DNA from: Nocardia jiangxiensis NBRC 101359
GTDB lineage: Bacteria; Actinomycetota; Actinomycetes; Mycobacteriales; Mycobacteriaceae
Assembly: GCF_000308615.1 (NCBI RefSeq)
Contig: NZ_BAGB01000026.1
Span: 1-64,000, forward strand
DNA: 64,000 bases
Direction: 5' to 3'
The translations under genes and the position numbers were made by a program. Under the pieces are notes generated by a model. The model was not told the origin of the DNA. It was given only the letters and a program-made list of their open reading frames with translations, and ran no database searches. Shown in pieces: positions 16,649-24,535 of this stretch. The stretch's first letter is position 1; each line of letters starts with the position of its first letter.

Positions 16649-17500
16649 TCAGAAGCTGCCGTCGAATCCGCCGCCGCCCCAATCGCCGCCGTCGAATCCG
16701 CCACCGTCCCAGCCGCTGCCGTCGAATCCGCCGCCCTGGTCGTAACCACCTTGGTCGTAGCCGCCCTGGTCGAATCCGCCATTGTCGTAACCGGATTGGT
16801 CGTAACCGCCCTGAAAGTCCTGTCCGGCGGCGAAGCCGTCGTCGTAGCCCGAGCCGTAGCCGCCCTCGAATCCGGCGGCGTCGTACCCCACACCCGACAT
16901 GCCGTGGAAGAGGGTGTCGAACAGCAGGACCGAGCCCACGCCCCAGGCTCCGGCCACCAGCGCGGTCTTCCACCACGGTTCGGAGTACCACCCGGCCGGG
17001 ACCGGTCGTCCGGCGACGCGGCCGCCCGGATAGTAGTTCGGCGTCCGCGCCGACGGTATGGGCGAGGCCTGGACGCTGCGGCCGTCGAAGTCGACCGTGC
17101 GATCCTCCGAGACCCGCCCCGCGGAGCGCTGCCCGTCGAGTTCGGGAATCGGCGGGCCCGGATCCAGCTCCATCGCGGTCCGCGCGGCCCGCACGTAGTA
17201 GAGCCCTTCCACGGCGGTCTCCTTCGCCAGGTGGGCCTGGGCGACGGTGGTCGCCTGCTCGATCTGCGATCCGGCGGCGTTGAGCCGCTCACCGGCATCG
17301 GCGAGAGCTTGTTTGGATGCCTGATCGGTGCCCGTGAGGTTGTAGACCTGCCCGCCGAGACGCTCGATCAGCCGACGGGCGTCGGCCTTGGCGTCGGCGA
17401 GCTGGGTCGCTTGATGACCGCGGGCGGTATTGCGACCGGCGAAGTTCATCACCAGGAAGACCGCGAGGACGACGACCAGGATGACCAGGAGTATCACCAC
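16649..17500 (-). CDS. single-pass membrane protein with Gly/Asp/Tyr/Phe repeat tail
   Basis: A 283-residue protein. A hydrophobic helix occupies residues 2-20 (VILLVILVVVLAVFLVM). A helical, coiled-coil-like region follows at about 30-110, then a linker. A second hydrophobic stretch (TALVAGAWGVGSVLLFDTLF) precedes about 80 residues of low-complexity repeats of the GGYDQ / GGFDG type at the extreme C-terminus. The coding DNA there is a degenerate tandem repeat. It begins with GTG 17500. It resembles uncharacterised DUF1542-like proteins of nocardiae. Function unknown; the tail could be a flexible assembly or wall-contact segment. Confidence 0.7.
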   Translation of the reverse strand: MVILLVILVVVLAVFLVMNFAGRNTARGHQATQLADAKADARRLIERLGGQVYNLTGTDQASKQALADAGERLNAAGSQIEQATTVAQAHLAKETAVEGLYYVRAARTAMELDPGPPIPELDGQRSAGRVSEDRTVDFDGRSVQASPIPSARTPNYYPGGRVAGRPVPAGWYSEPWWKTALVAGAWGVGSVLLFDTLFHGMSGVGYDAAGFEGGYGSGYDDGFAAGQDFQGGYDQSGYDNGGFDQGGYDQGGYDQGGGFDGSGWDGGGFDGGDWGGGGFDGSF

Positions 17501-17541
17501 GTCGTCCAGCGTACGCGGATTCGATTGCCGCCCGGTTGCTG

Positions 17542-18555
17542 TTATCCGGCGACGGCCACGTCGTAGGGCAGTTCCGCGAGGATGGGCGTGCCCGGTTCGG
17601 ACTCCTCGTCCTCCGGCTCGGACACCGCGAATCGCCGCTTACCTGCGGTTTTCGCCGAATACATGGCTCGGTCGGCGCTGCGCAGCAGGTCGGAGAAATC
17701 ACAGGCCCGTCCGGGCGGGCAGTACGCGGTGCCGACACTCGCCGACACCGGAACCGGGCCCGAGGCGGTGGGAACCGGATCGTTCAACGCGGCCAGCACG
17801 CGCATGGCCACCTCGCCGAGGGTGTTGCGCCGGGCCGAGAGCGCGAGCACGAATTCGTCGCCGCCGTACCGGCAGACCACCGTGTCCTGCGGACAGGTGA
17901 TGCGCAGTCGACGCGAAATCTCCACCAGCACTTCGTCTCCGACGCTGTGCCCGTATCCGTCGTTGATCTGCTTGAAGTCGTCCACGTCGATCAGCAGCAG
18001 GCCGACGCCGCGCGAACGGTCCGCGGCCATCAGGCGCACCCGTTCCTGCAACAGCGAGCGGTTGGCCAGATCGGTGAGTGCGTCGTGGGTGGCCTCGTGC
18101 CGGAGTTGGTGGTGCAGCTCAGCGATCTCCTGGACCCGGACCGAGACCCGCTCCTCGAGATTGGCCTCCTGCTGCGCGAGGGCCTGCTGCTGCAGCGCCT
18201 CGGCGTAGCTCTCGATGGCATGACTGGCCACGAGTGGCCAGCGGGTGGCCACGAGCGAACCGGGATATCCCGGCGCGAAGCCGAGCAGGGCGCGACTGGC
18301 GGGAGCGAGCATGCGGGTGCGATCGAACGGCGCCTCGGCCAGCCGTCGCCCGATGCCGCGGGCCGGCCGGACCGGGAACGGCTCCGAACGCGCCAGATCG
18401 AGCAGTTCGTTGATGAGCGAGGCGAACACCCGCTGGAGATGTTCGGGCTGCACCGTGAGCCCACTGCTGGGATAGACCGCGGAGACCCAGTACCGGGACG
18501 TCGTGGTGACCGCGGCGGCGGTCACCGGATCGATGTCGGCGAGCATGGCGCTCAC
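17542..18555 (-). CDS. GGDEF diguanylate cyclase
   Basis: A 337-residue protein with a C-terminal GGDEF domain (catalytic motif RYGGDEF) that makes c-di-GMP. The DALTDLANRSLLQERV and LLLIDVDDFKQINDGYGHSVGD segments are typical. The product-inhibition I-site, usually RxxD five residues before the motif, reads CPQD here, so feedback inhibition is probably lost. The N-terminal 140 residues form a helical sensor-like region with a coiled coil (QQQALAQQEANLEERV) and no membrane span. The start is GTG 18555 or ATG 18546. No EAL phosphodiesterase is nearby. Confidence 0.9.
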   Translation of the reverse strand: MSAMLADIDPVTAAAVTTTSRYWVSAVYPSSGLTVQPEHLQRVFASLINELLDLARSEPFPVRPARGIGRRLAEAPFDRTRMLAPASRALLGFAPGYPGSLVATRWPLVASHAIESYAEALQQQALAQQEANLEERVSVRVQEIAELHHQLRHEATHDALTDLANRSLLQERVRLMAADRSRGVGLLLIDVDDFKQINDGYGHSVGDEVLVEISRRLRITCPQDTVVCRYGGDEFVLALSARRNTLGEVAMRVLAALNDPVPTASGPVPVSASVGTAYCPPGRACDFSDLLRSADRAMYSAKTAGKRRFAVSEPEDEESEPGTPILAELPYDVAVAG

Positions 18556-19047
18556 CCCGTACAGACGTCACGGGGCGCGCCGGGCGCGCCGACTGTGCTC
18601 TCCGGACCGAAACCCTCCGGGTCGTGCCTACTGCTATGCGGTCCGCTCCACCGAACTCGGTGCATGCTCACCGCCCCCTTTCCAGATACCCCCGTCCGGC
18701 AAAAAGGATCCTAGCAAGCCACCCGACTCCGAAAAATGCTGTTTTCCAACCTCTTCCGGAATTCGGCGAATGGCAACGCGTAGGTCATCGCGGCGAGAGC
18801 TGCGGCGTTACAGCCGCCCCCAGCGTGTCGTCCGCGACGCGCCGAAACAGCCCGACCTACCTCGGCGAATCTTGATGTGACATGTGTCTCGCTCGCTTTG
18901 GGCGCGTTCACCTCGCGACCGTCCCACGCGGGCCGATATCGGCGGCGCGTCAGCGCGCCCGGCAGGGCGATTGGCATTTCCGAAGTGAGGTTCGGTACAG
19001 TCTCAGGCGCAGACGACATCGAGGCGATCCCGTCGGTGTCGTGTGCC
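18556..19047. other. gene-free region upstream of the tRNA pair, with putative tRNA promoter
   Basis: No supported protein gene. The region is mixed in composition. A candidate promoter for the tRNAs is TTGGCA (18971-18976) and TACAGT (18996-19001), a 19-bp spacer, about 47 bp upstream of tRNA-Gly. The rest shows nothing recognisable. Confidence 0.4.
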
Positions 19048-19118
<71 letters not shown>

Positions 19119-19142
19119 TCTGGCGGTCCGCTGTGACCCCTC

Positions 19143-19216
19143 CGGGATGTAGCGCAGCTTGGTAGCGCATCCGCTTTGGGAGCGGAGGGTCGCAGGTTCA
19201 AATCCTGTCATCCCGA
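19143..19216 (+). tRNA. tRNA-Pro (anticodon UGG)
   Basis: A 74-nt cloverleaf. Acceptor CGGGATG pairs with CATCCCG, discriminator A. The anticodon loop TTTGGGA gives UGG. The T-arm has GGTTCAAATCC. A Gly-Pro tRNA pair also occurs near tig in mycobacteria. Confidence 0.96.
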
Positions 19217-19233
19217 CTGTAATTTCTTGTTGT

Positions 19234-20277
19234 TCAACGAGATCCGGTCGCATCGGACTCCGCTCCCCGTTCGGGTGTCGCCATCTCCGGTTGATGCTGC
19301 GGTGTCGGTGCTTCCGCCGTCGGTCCCCACAAACCCGCCGCATCCAATGCCGCGGCGGTGATTTCACGGCCTCCCGCGATGACGTCCGCGGCACGGTGGA
19401 AGTCCAGGGTGCGGCAGATCGAGCGGGGTATTTCGATCAGCAGGTCCGGGGGTTGGGCGGCGAGTTGGTGGCGGGTCAGGGCGGCTTGCATGACGTCGAG
19501 GGAACGGTTGAGCAGGTCGACGCGGCCCAGTCTCGGGGCGGCGGGGGAGGTTTCGGCGACTCGGTGATGCGGTTCGCCGATGATCTGCGGAGTTCCGCCG
19601 AAGCGGCCGATGATGGTCGAGGTCATCTGGGCGGCGCCGCGGCGGATGCGGTCCACCCATTCGTCGATCGCGCCGGGTTCCTTGGGAGCGGCCGCGTCGC
19701 GTGGGGTTTCGGGAATCGGATCGTTGCCGGTCAGGCTGACGCCGATGGTGATGTCGGCGTCCTGGATGGCCAGGGTCGGGACCACCGGCAGCGGGTCGAG
19801 GATGCCGCCGTCGGCCAGCACCCGGTCGCCGATCACCAGGGGTGAGATGACCCCGGGGATCGCGATGGACGCGCGGATGGCGGTCTCGACCGGACCGTGC
19901 TGGAACCACACCGAGCGGCCGCTGGTCAGATCGGTCGCGACGGCAGTGTAGGGGATCGGGAGTTCCTCGATGACGGTGTCGCCCAGGATCTCCCGGATGC
20001 GGCCCAGGATCTTCGCCGCGCGGATCGCCCCCGGCTCGGAGAACGACGGATCGAGCAGGCGCACCACCTCGAGCTGATTCAACGTGGTCGCCCAGTCCGC
20101 GTAGTCCTCCAGTTTCCCGGCAGCGAACACACCGCCCACCAAGGCGCCCATCGAGGATCCGGCCACACCGGCGATCTCGAACCCGCGTGCCTGCAACTCC
20201 CGGATGACGCCCACGTGCGCGTACCCCCGGGCGCCACCGCTGCCCAGGGCGAGGATCACTCGCTTCGGTCCGGCCAT
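19234..20277 (-). CDS. patatin-like phospholipase/esterase
   Basis: A 347-residue patatin-family serine hydrolase with a Ser-Asp dyad. Motifs: LALGSGGARGYAHVG (oxyanion hole), GSSMG (nucleophile Ser) and DGG in LADGGILDPLP. Members act on phospholipids or other acyl esters. The start is ATG 20277, directly after a GTG. The C-terminal 60 residues are low-complexity and variable. The stop lies 17 bp from the 3' end of tRNA-Pro on the other strand. Divergent from a VOC gene. Confidence 0.92.
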   Translation of the reverse strand: MAGPKRVILALGSGGARGYAHVGVIRELQARGFEIAGVAGSSMGALVGGVFAAGKLEDYADWATTLNQLEVVRLLDPSFSEPGAIRAAKILGRIREILGDTVIEELPIPYTAVATDLTSGRSVWFQHGPVETAIRASIAIPGVISPLVIGDRVLADGGILDPLPVVPTLAIQDADITIGVSLTGNDPIPETPRDAAAPKEPGAIDEWVDRIRRGAAQMTSTIIGRFGGTPQIIGEPHHRVAETSPAAPRLGRVDLLNRSLDVMQAALTRHQLAAQPPDLLIEIPRSICRTLDFHRAADVIAGGREITAAALDAAGLWGPTAEAPTPQHQPEMATPERGAESDATGSR

Positions 20278-20300
20278 CACCTCATCGTAGGGTGGTCGGC

Positions 20301-20804
20301 GTGGCCGACTTCGACAATGCGCCGGGTGGCGAGGCGATCACGCAGGTTGCCTGGGTGGTGACCGATATCGCCGCGACCGAACGATTTCTGAGCGCCTGCT
20401 TCGGTGTGCGGGCCTGGACCCGCATGCCGGATGTGCACTTCGGTCCCGAAACCTGTTCGTACCGTGGTGAACCCGCGGATTTCACCGCGCACATCGGGCT
20501 GTCCTACCGCGGTGCGGTGCAATTGGAGCTGATCCAGCCGGTGCGCGGGGTGTCGATCTACTCCGAATTCCTCGACCGGTCCGGCCCCGGATTGCATCAC
20601 ATCTGTTCCGAGCCGACGGATTTCGATGCGGCGGTGGCGGCCGCGTCCGCACAGGGCATCGAGATCGTGCAGCAGGGCGATATGTTCGGTGAGATGCGCT
20701 TCGCCTATCTCGACGGGGCGGCGGCGGGGGTGCCGTTCGTGGAGATCGCCGAGATCGGTCCGAATATGCGCAGGATGTTCGAGCGGATCCGCCAGGAATC
20801 CTGA
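20301..20804 (+). CDS. VOC superfamily protein
   Basis: A protein of about 167 residues with one glyoxalase/bleomycin-resistance (VOC) fold. Elements are ITQVAWVVTDIAATERFLSA at the N-terminal repeat, GLHHICSEPTDFDAAVAAA in the second repeat and a terminal VEIAE metal-site Glu. The paired His and Glu ligands suggest a metal-dependent enzyme resembling methylmalonyl-CoA epimerase-like proteins. The start is GTG 20301 (a GTG at 20292 is also open). The substrate is not deducible. A Nudix gene follows 42 bp downstream. Confidence 0.78.
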   Translation: MADFDNAPGGEAITQVAWVVTDIAATERFLSACFGVRAWTRMPDVHFGPETCSYRGEPADFTAHIGLSYRGAVQLELIQPVRGVSIYSEFLDRSGPGLHHICSEPTDFDAAVAAASAQGIEIVQQGDMFGEMRFAYLDGAAAGVPFVEIAEIGPNMRRMFERIRQES

Positions 20805-20846
20805 GCATCCAGGCAGCGACCTGAGCATGAAATATAGACTCCGAAC

Positions 20847-21320
20847 ATGAAATTCAGCGCCGGAGTCCTGCTGTTCCGCCGTACCTCGGGGATCGAAGTG
20901 CTGCTCGGGCACATGGGCGGGCCGCTGTGGGCGCGCAAGGATCTGAAGGCCTGGTCGATTCCCAAGGGCGAATACGATCCGGAAACCGAGGCCGCGCAGG
21001 CAGCGGCGCGCCGGGAGTTCACCGAGGAACTGGGACTGCCGGTGCCCGACGGGGAATGGGTAGAACTCGGCGAGGTCCGGTACGGCAGCGGCCGCAGCAA
21101 GAAGGAGGTCACCGTCTGGGCGGTCGAGGCGAATCTCGATACCGCGCAGGTGAATCCGGGCAGGTTCGAGATGGAGTGGCCGCCGCGGTCGGGCCGGATG
21201 CAGCAGTTCCCGGAGATCGATCGCGCCGAATGGTTCGATACCGCCACCGCACACGAGAAACTCGGCGTGGGTCAGCGTCCCTACTTGGACCGCCTCGCCG
21301 AACATCTCGCGGCCCGCTGA
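20847..21320 (+). CDS. NUDIX hydrolase
   Basis: A 157-residue Nudix protein. The Nudix box is visible in GEYDPETEAAQAAARREFTEELG, split here as GEYDPETEAA and REFTEELG, carrying the G-x5-E-x7-REUxEExGU pattern. FSAGVLLFRR and PEIDRAEWFD fit the subfamily of predicted NTP pyrophosphohydrolases. The exact nucleotide substrate is unknown. It begins at ATG 20847 and ends 67 bp before the sensor kinase. Confidence 0.9.
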   Translation: MKFSAGVLLFRRTSGIEVLLGHMGGPLWARKDLKAWSIPKGEYDPETEAAQAAARREFTEELGLPVPDGEWVELGEVRYGSGRSKKEVTVWAVEANLDTAQVNPGRFEMEWPPRSGRMQQFPEIDRAEWFDTATAHEKLGVGQRPYLDRLAEHLAAR

Positions 21321-21337
21321 CGCGCCCGTAGGAAATG

Positions 21338-21365
21338 CCCAGTCGGCATGCAGGAAGCTCCCAGC
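21338..21365 (+). promoter_or_regulatory. 11-bp-phased CNCAGN triplet, site 1 (sensor kinase)
   Basis: CCCAGT (21338), TGCAGG (21349) and CCCAGC (21360) start exactly 11 bp apart, 23 bp upstream of the GTG at 21388. Two similar arrays precede the next two genes. Direct repeats at 10-11 bp are typical of OmpR-family response regulator sites. This is the weakest of the three arrays, because TGCAGG departs from the CNCAGN pattern. Confidence 0.5.
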
Positions 21366-21387
21366 TTCGCTCGGTAGAGATAGGTCG

Positions 21388-22890
21388 GTGACCACTGTAT
21401 TCCGGCGCACCCGCGCAATGCTGGGGCGTCGAGTATCGGCGGTCCCGCTGCGTATCGTGCTGGTCGTCGCCATGGTGAGCCTGGCCGGAGTCGTGTTGGC
21501 CGCCTCCGGATTCGCGGTGACCTCCGCCTTGTCGAAATCCCTGACCGATCGCACCGACGAGCAGTTGTTCGACGCGGCGCACACCTGGGCTCGGCCCACA
21601 CCGATGAAGCTGATCAGCACCGGCGAGGGCGAGATGACGTGGGTTCCCGCCGATGCGACCGCCCCGCCGCCCAAACTCGGCTCGGCCGACCAACCGCACC
21701 GCTTCTTCGAGCTGCGTCGCGGTCCGGAGGGTGAGCTGTATCGCATTCAGCCCGACAAGACCTCCTCGATGCCGAAACTGTCGGGGCTCACAGCGCACAC
21801 TCCGGTGACGGTCCCTTCCTCGGACGGTTCGGACACCGACTGGCGAGTTCTGGTGACCACCAACACACATGGGTCCACCATCATCGGTCTGCCGCTCACC
21901 GACAACGTCGACACCGTCTCCAAACTGATCGGATTCGAGATCGCCACCAGCGTGGGTGCGCTGGTTCTGCTCGGCGCGGGCGGCTATCTGGTGGTGCGGC
22001 GCAGTCTGCGCCCGCTGAGTCAGGTGGAGGAGACCGCGGCTGCGATCGCCGGGGGTGATCTGAGCCGTCGTGTGCCGGTGCGTGACGTGGATACCGAGGT
22101 CGATCACCTGGCTCGTTCGCTCAACGTGATGCTCACCCAGATCCAGCACGGCGTCACCGCGACCGAGGCGTCGGAGGAGGCCGCGCGACGTTCGGAGGCC
22201 AAGATGCGGCAGTTCGTCGCCGACGCCAGTCACGAACTGCGCACCCCGTTGACGACCATCCGGGGATTCGCCGAACTGTATCGCCAGGGCGCGAGCCAGG
22301 ATCCGGCGCTGGTGCTCGAACGTATCGAGGCCGAGGCCGGGCGGATGGGTCTGCTGGTCGAGGATCTGCTGATGCTGGCCCGGATGGACGCGCAGCGTCC
22401 GCTGGAATCGGTGCCGGTGGACCTGCTCGCGCTGGCCGGTGACGTGGTGCACGGTGCACAGGCGATGGCCGCCAAGCAGGACGGCCCGGATCACCCTGTG
22501 GCACTGGACATCCGGTCCGGTCCGGGCACGCTGGAGGTGCCCGGCGACGCCGCGCGGCTGCGTCAGGTGCTGGCCAATCTGGTCGGCAATGCGATGGCGC
22601 ACACGCCGCCCGGTACGCCGGTGACGGTGCGGCTGACGCCCGGCGAGGATGCGGTGCGGCTCGAGGTCGGCGACAAGGGCCCGGGGCTGTCGCCCGAGGC
22701 GGCCGCGCGGGTATTCGAGCGGTTCTATCGCACCGACACCTCGCGCGCGCGGGCCAGCGGCGGCAGCGGACTGGGTCTGTCGATCGTGCAGGCGTTGGTG
22801 GCCGCGCACGGCGGCACGGTGGCGGTGGACAGTGCGCCGGGCGAGGGTGCGACGTTCACCGTCGTGCTGCCGCGTACCCGTCCGAAGTAG
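21388..22890 (+). CDS. sensor histidine kinase, no adjacent response regulator
   Basis: A 500-residue membrane kinase. TM1 is near residues 20-46, then an extracytoplasmic sensor domain of about 130 residues. TM2 is near 180-205, then a HAMP domain (RRSLRPLSQVEETAAAIAGGDLSRR). The HisKA phospho-acceptor is His282 in SHELRTPL. A complete ATPase follows, with N (VGNAMAHTP), G1 (VGDKGPGLSPE), F (VFERFYRTD) and G2 (GGSGLGLSI) boxes. The start is GTG 21388. No response regulator gene lies on either side, so it is an orphan here. The repeat arrays suggest its regulon includes itself and the next two genes. Confidence 0.95.
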   Translation: MTTVFRRTRAMLGRRVSAVPLRIVLVVAMVSLAGVVLAASGFAVTSALSKSLTDRTDEQLFDAAHTWARPTPMKLISTGEGEMTWVPADATAPPPKLGSADQPHRFFELRRGPEGELYRIQPDKTSSMPKLSGLTAHTPVTVPSSDGSDTDWRVLVTTNTHGSTIIGLPLTDNVDTVSKLIGFEIATSVGALVLLGAGGYLVVRRSLRPLSQVEETAAAIAGGDLSRRVPVRDVDTEVDHLARSLNVMLTQIQHGVTATEASEEAARRSEAKMRQFVADASHELRTPLTTIRGFAELYRQGASQDPALVLERIEAEAGRMGLLVEDLLMLARMDAQRPLESVPVDLLALAGDVVHGAQAMAAKQDGPDHPVALDIRSGPGTLEVPGDAARLRQVLANLVGNAMAHTPPGTPVTVRLTPGEDAVRLEVGDKGPGLSPEAAARVFERFYRTDTSRARASGGSGLGLSIVQALVAAHGGTVAVDSAPGEGATFTVVLPRTRPK

Positions 22891-22916
22891 TCGCAGGCCG
22901 GTGGCGAATCGGGGCT

Positions 22917-22944
22917 CCCAGCGATCTCGCAGCTCCGATCCAGT
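22917..22944 (+). promoter_or_regulatory. 11-bp-phased CNCAGN triplet, site 2 (GT2-GtrA)
   Basis: CCCAGC (22917), CGCAGC (22928) and TCCAGT (22939) start exactly 11 bp apart, about 33 bp upstream of the ATG at 22978. Same architecture as sites 1 and 3. Confidence 0.55.
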
Positions 22945-22977
22945 GCTCACCAAGGCTGACCGGAGAATCTTGGTGAC

Positions 22978-24393
22978 ATGACCGAGACTTCGACCGTTAC
23001 CGCTTCGAACCGCAGGGGCGCGGCGGTGGCGCGCCCGGTGAGCCCGGAGGAGGCAGCTTGCGTAACCACGCAGGGCTCTCGGAAGCGCCACGATGCGGCA
23101 CTGCCCGCGCCCGTTCTGGATGTGGTTGTTCCCGTTTACAACGAGGAACGTGATCTCGGCGTCTGCGTGCGCCGTCTGCACGAATTTCTCAGCGACGGGT
23201 TCCCGTTCAGTGCGCGGATCACCATCGCCGACAACGCGTCCACCGATGCCACTCTCGATGTCGCGAACTACCTCGCGGCCGAGTTGGACGGCGTCCGGGT
23301 GGTGCATCTGGACCGCAAGGGGCGCGGCCGGGCGCTGCGGGCGGTCTGGGAGGCATCGGACGCGCAGGTCGTCGCCTATATGGACGTCGACCTGTCCACC
23401 GACCTCAACGGACTGCTGCCGCTGGTCGCACCGCTGGTGTCCGGACATTCGGATCTGGCGATCGGCACGCGGCTGGCGAAGTCCTCGCGCGTGGTGCGCG
23501 GGCCCAAGCGGGAATTCATCTCGCGTTGCTACAACCTGATCCTGAAGGCGTCGCTGCAGGCGCGGTTCTCCGATGCGCAGTGCGGTTTCAAGGCCATGCG
23601 CACCGACGTGGCGCGCAAGCTGCTGCCGTTGGTGCAGGACGGCGAATGGTTCTTCGATACCGAGCTGCTGGTCCTGGCCGAACGCGCCGGACTGCGGATT
23701 CACGAGGTTCCGGTGGACTGGATCGATGATCCGAACTCCAGCGTGAACATCGTGGACACCGCGCGCAAGGATCTGGAAGGTGTCTGGCGGGTCAGCAAGG
23801 GCCTGGCCAAGGGGACGTTGCCGGTGAACGAGCTGCGCGCGGCCATCGGACGCGAACCGCTGATGGACGGTGTGCCGCTGGGCATGGTCGGGCAGCTGGT
23901 GCGATTCGGCATCATCGGGGTCGTCTCGACGCTGGCCTACATGCTGCTGTATCTGGTGTTGCAGCCGCTGGCCGGCGCGCAGGCGGCGAACTTCCTGGCC
24001 TTGCTGATCACCGCCGTCGGTAATACCGCGGCCAATCGGGCCTTCACATTCGGTGTGCGCGGCTCGACCAAGGCCGTTTCGCACCAGGTCCAGGGTCTGC
24101 TGATCTTCGCGTTCACCTGGTTCCTGACCAGTGGTTCGCTGTTCGCGCTGCACCACTGGGCTCCCGCGTCGGCCGTACACCTGCAGTTGTTCGTGCTGGT
24201 GGTCGCGAATCTGGTCGCCACGCTGATCCGCTTCGTCGCGCTGCGCTGGGTGTTTCGCAACGCGGTTCCCGCCGACGCGATCCGCAACGAGCAGGTCGCG
24301 AGCGAGATGGTCGCCGCCGAGCCGGCCGCCCCGCAGGCCGCCACGGCCGAGATGGCGCTGGCCTCCCAGGGCGAGCGGCTCTGCGCCGACTAG
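22978..24393 (+). CDS. GT2 glycosyltransferase fused to a GtrA-like membrane domain
   Basis: A 471-residue protein. A disordered N-terminus of about 40 residues (22 of them encoded by a palindromic repeat) is followed by a GT-A domain of the polyprenyl-phosphate mannose/glucose synthase type: VVVPVYNEERDLG, ADNASTDAT, MDVDLSTDL. The C-terminal third is GtrA-like with four membrane helices (starting QLVRFGIIGVVSTLAYMLL). Such proteins load a sugar on a polyprenyl phosphate and may flip it across the membrane. The following GT39 enzyme is the natural acceptor-side partner. The ATG at 22978 follows GGAGA. A strong hairpin follows the stop. Confidence 0.92.
   Translation: MTETSTVTASNRRGAAVARPVSPEEAACVTTQGSRKRHDAALPAPVLDVVVPVYNEERDLGVCVRRLHEFLSDGFPFSARITIADNASTDATLDVANYLAAELDGVRVVHLDRKGRGRALRAVWEASDAQVVAYMDVDLSTDLNGLLPLVAPLVSGHSDLAIGTRLAKSSRVVRGPKREFISRCYNLILKASLQARFSDAQCGFKAMRTDVARKLLPLVQDGEWFFDTELLVLAERAGLRIHEVPVDWIDDPNSSVNIVDTARKDLEGVWRVSKGLAKGTLPVNELRAAIGREPLMDGVPLGMVGQLVRFGIIGVVSTLAYMLLYLVLQPLAGAQAANFLALLITAVGNTAANRAFTFGVRGSTKAVSHQVQGLLIFAFTWFLTSGSLFALHHWAPASAVHLQLFVLVVANLVATLIRFVALRWVFRNAVPADAIRNEQVASEMVAAEPAAPQAATAEMALASQGERLCAD
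23026..23091. repeat. in-frame palindromic element, copy B (inside the GT2-GtrA gene)
   Basis: A 66-bp element with terminal inverted repeats GTGGCGC (23026-23032) and GCGCCAC (23085-23091). Further pairing extends inward (CCG and GAGCCC against CTC/GGGCTC). The 33-nt core (23043-23075) has the same central 19 nt as copy A. It is exactly 22 codons, read on the plus strand as VARPVSPEEAACVTTQGSRK plus two residues. Confidence 0.75.
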
Positions 24394-24411
24394 TCACCCG
24401 ATCGGTCAGCA

Positions 24412-24445
24412 CTGTGGCCGGGATCCCGTCGGATCCCGGCCACAG
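24412..24445 (+). terminator. hairpin after the GT2-GtrA gene
   Basis: A perfect 15-bp stem, CTGTGGCCGGGATCC with GGATCCCGGCCACAG, and a 4-nt loop, 18 bp past the stop. It separates this gene from the GT39 gene, which therefore needs its own promoter. Confidence 0.75.
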
Positions 24446-24473
24446 TCGTGTCCGGGGCGGGCCGAGGGCGGCT

Positions 24474-24501
24474 CCCAGCTTTTTCTCAGCGTGGTCCCAG
24501 G
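24474..24501 (+). promoter_or_regulatory. 11-bp-phased CNCAGN triplet, site 3 (GT39)
   Basis: CCCAGC (24474), CTCAGC (24485) and CCCAGG (24496) start exactly 11 bp apart, 34 bp upstream of the ATG at 24536. This is the clearest of the three arrays. Confidence 0.6.
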
Positions 24502-24535
24502 AGAGGAGGGGACGGATGGACCATGATTGGTCGCC

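Noticed and set aside
18711..19019. Minus-strand open frame of 102 codons upstream of the tRNAs.
   Set aside because: It overlaps the likely tRNA promoter, lacks a ribosome binding site and shows no motif.
21109..24180. Minus-strand open frame of 1023 codons opposite the kinase and GT2 genes.
   Set aside because: It is antisense to clear kinase and glycosyltransferase domains and has no recognisable motif.
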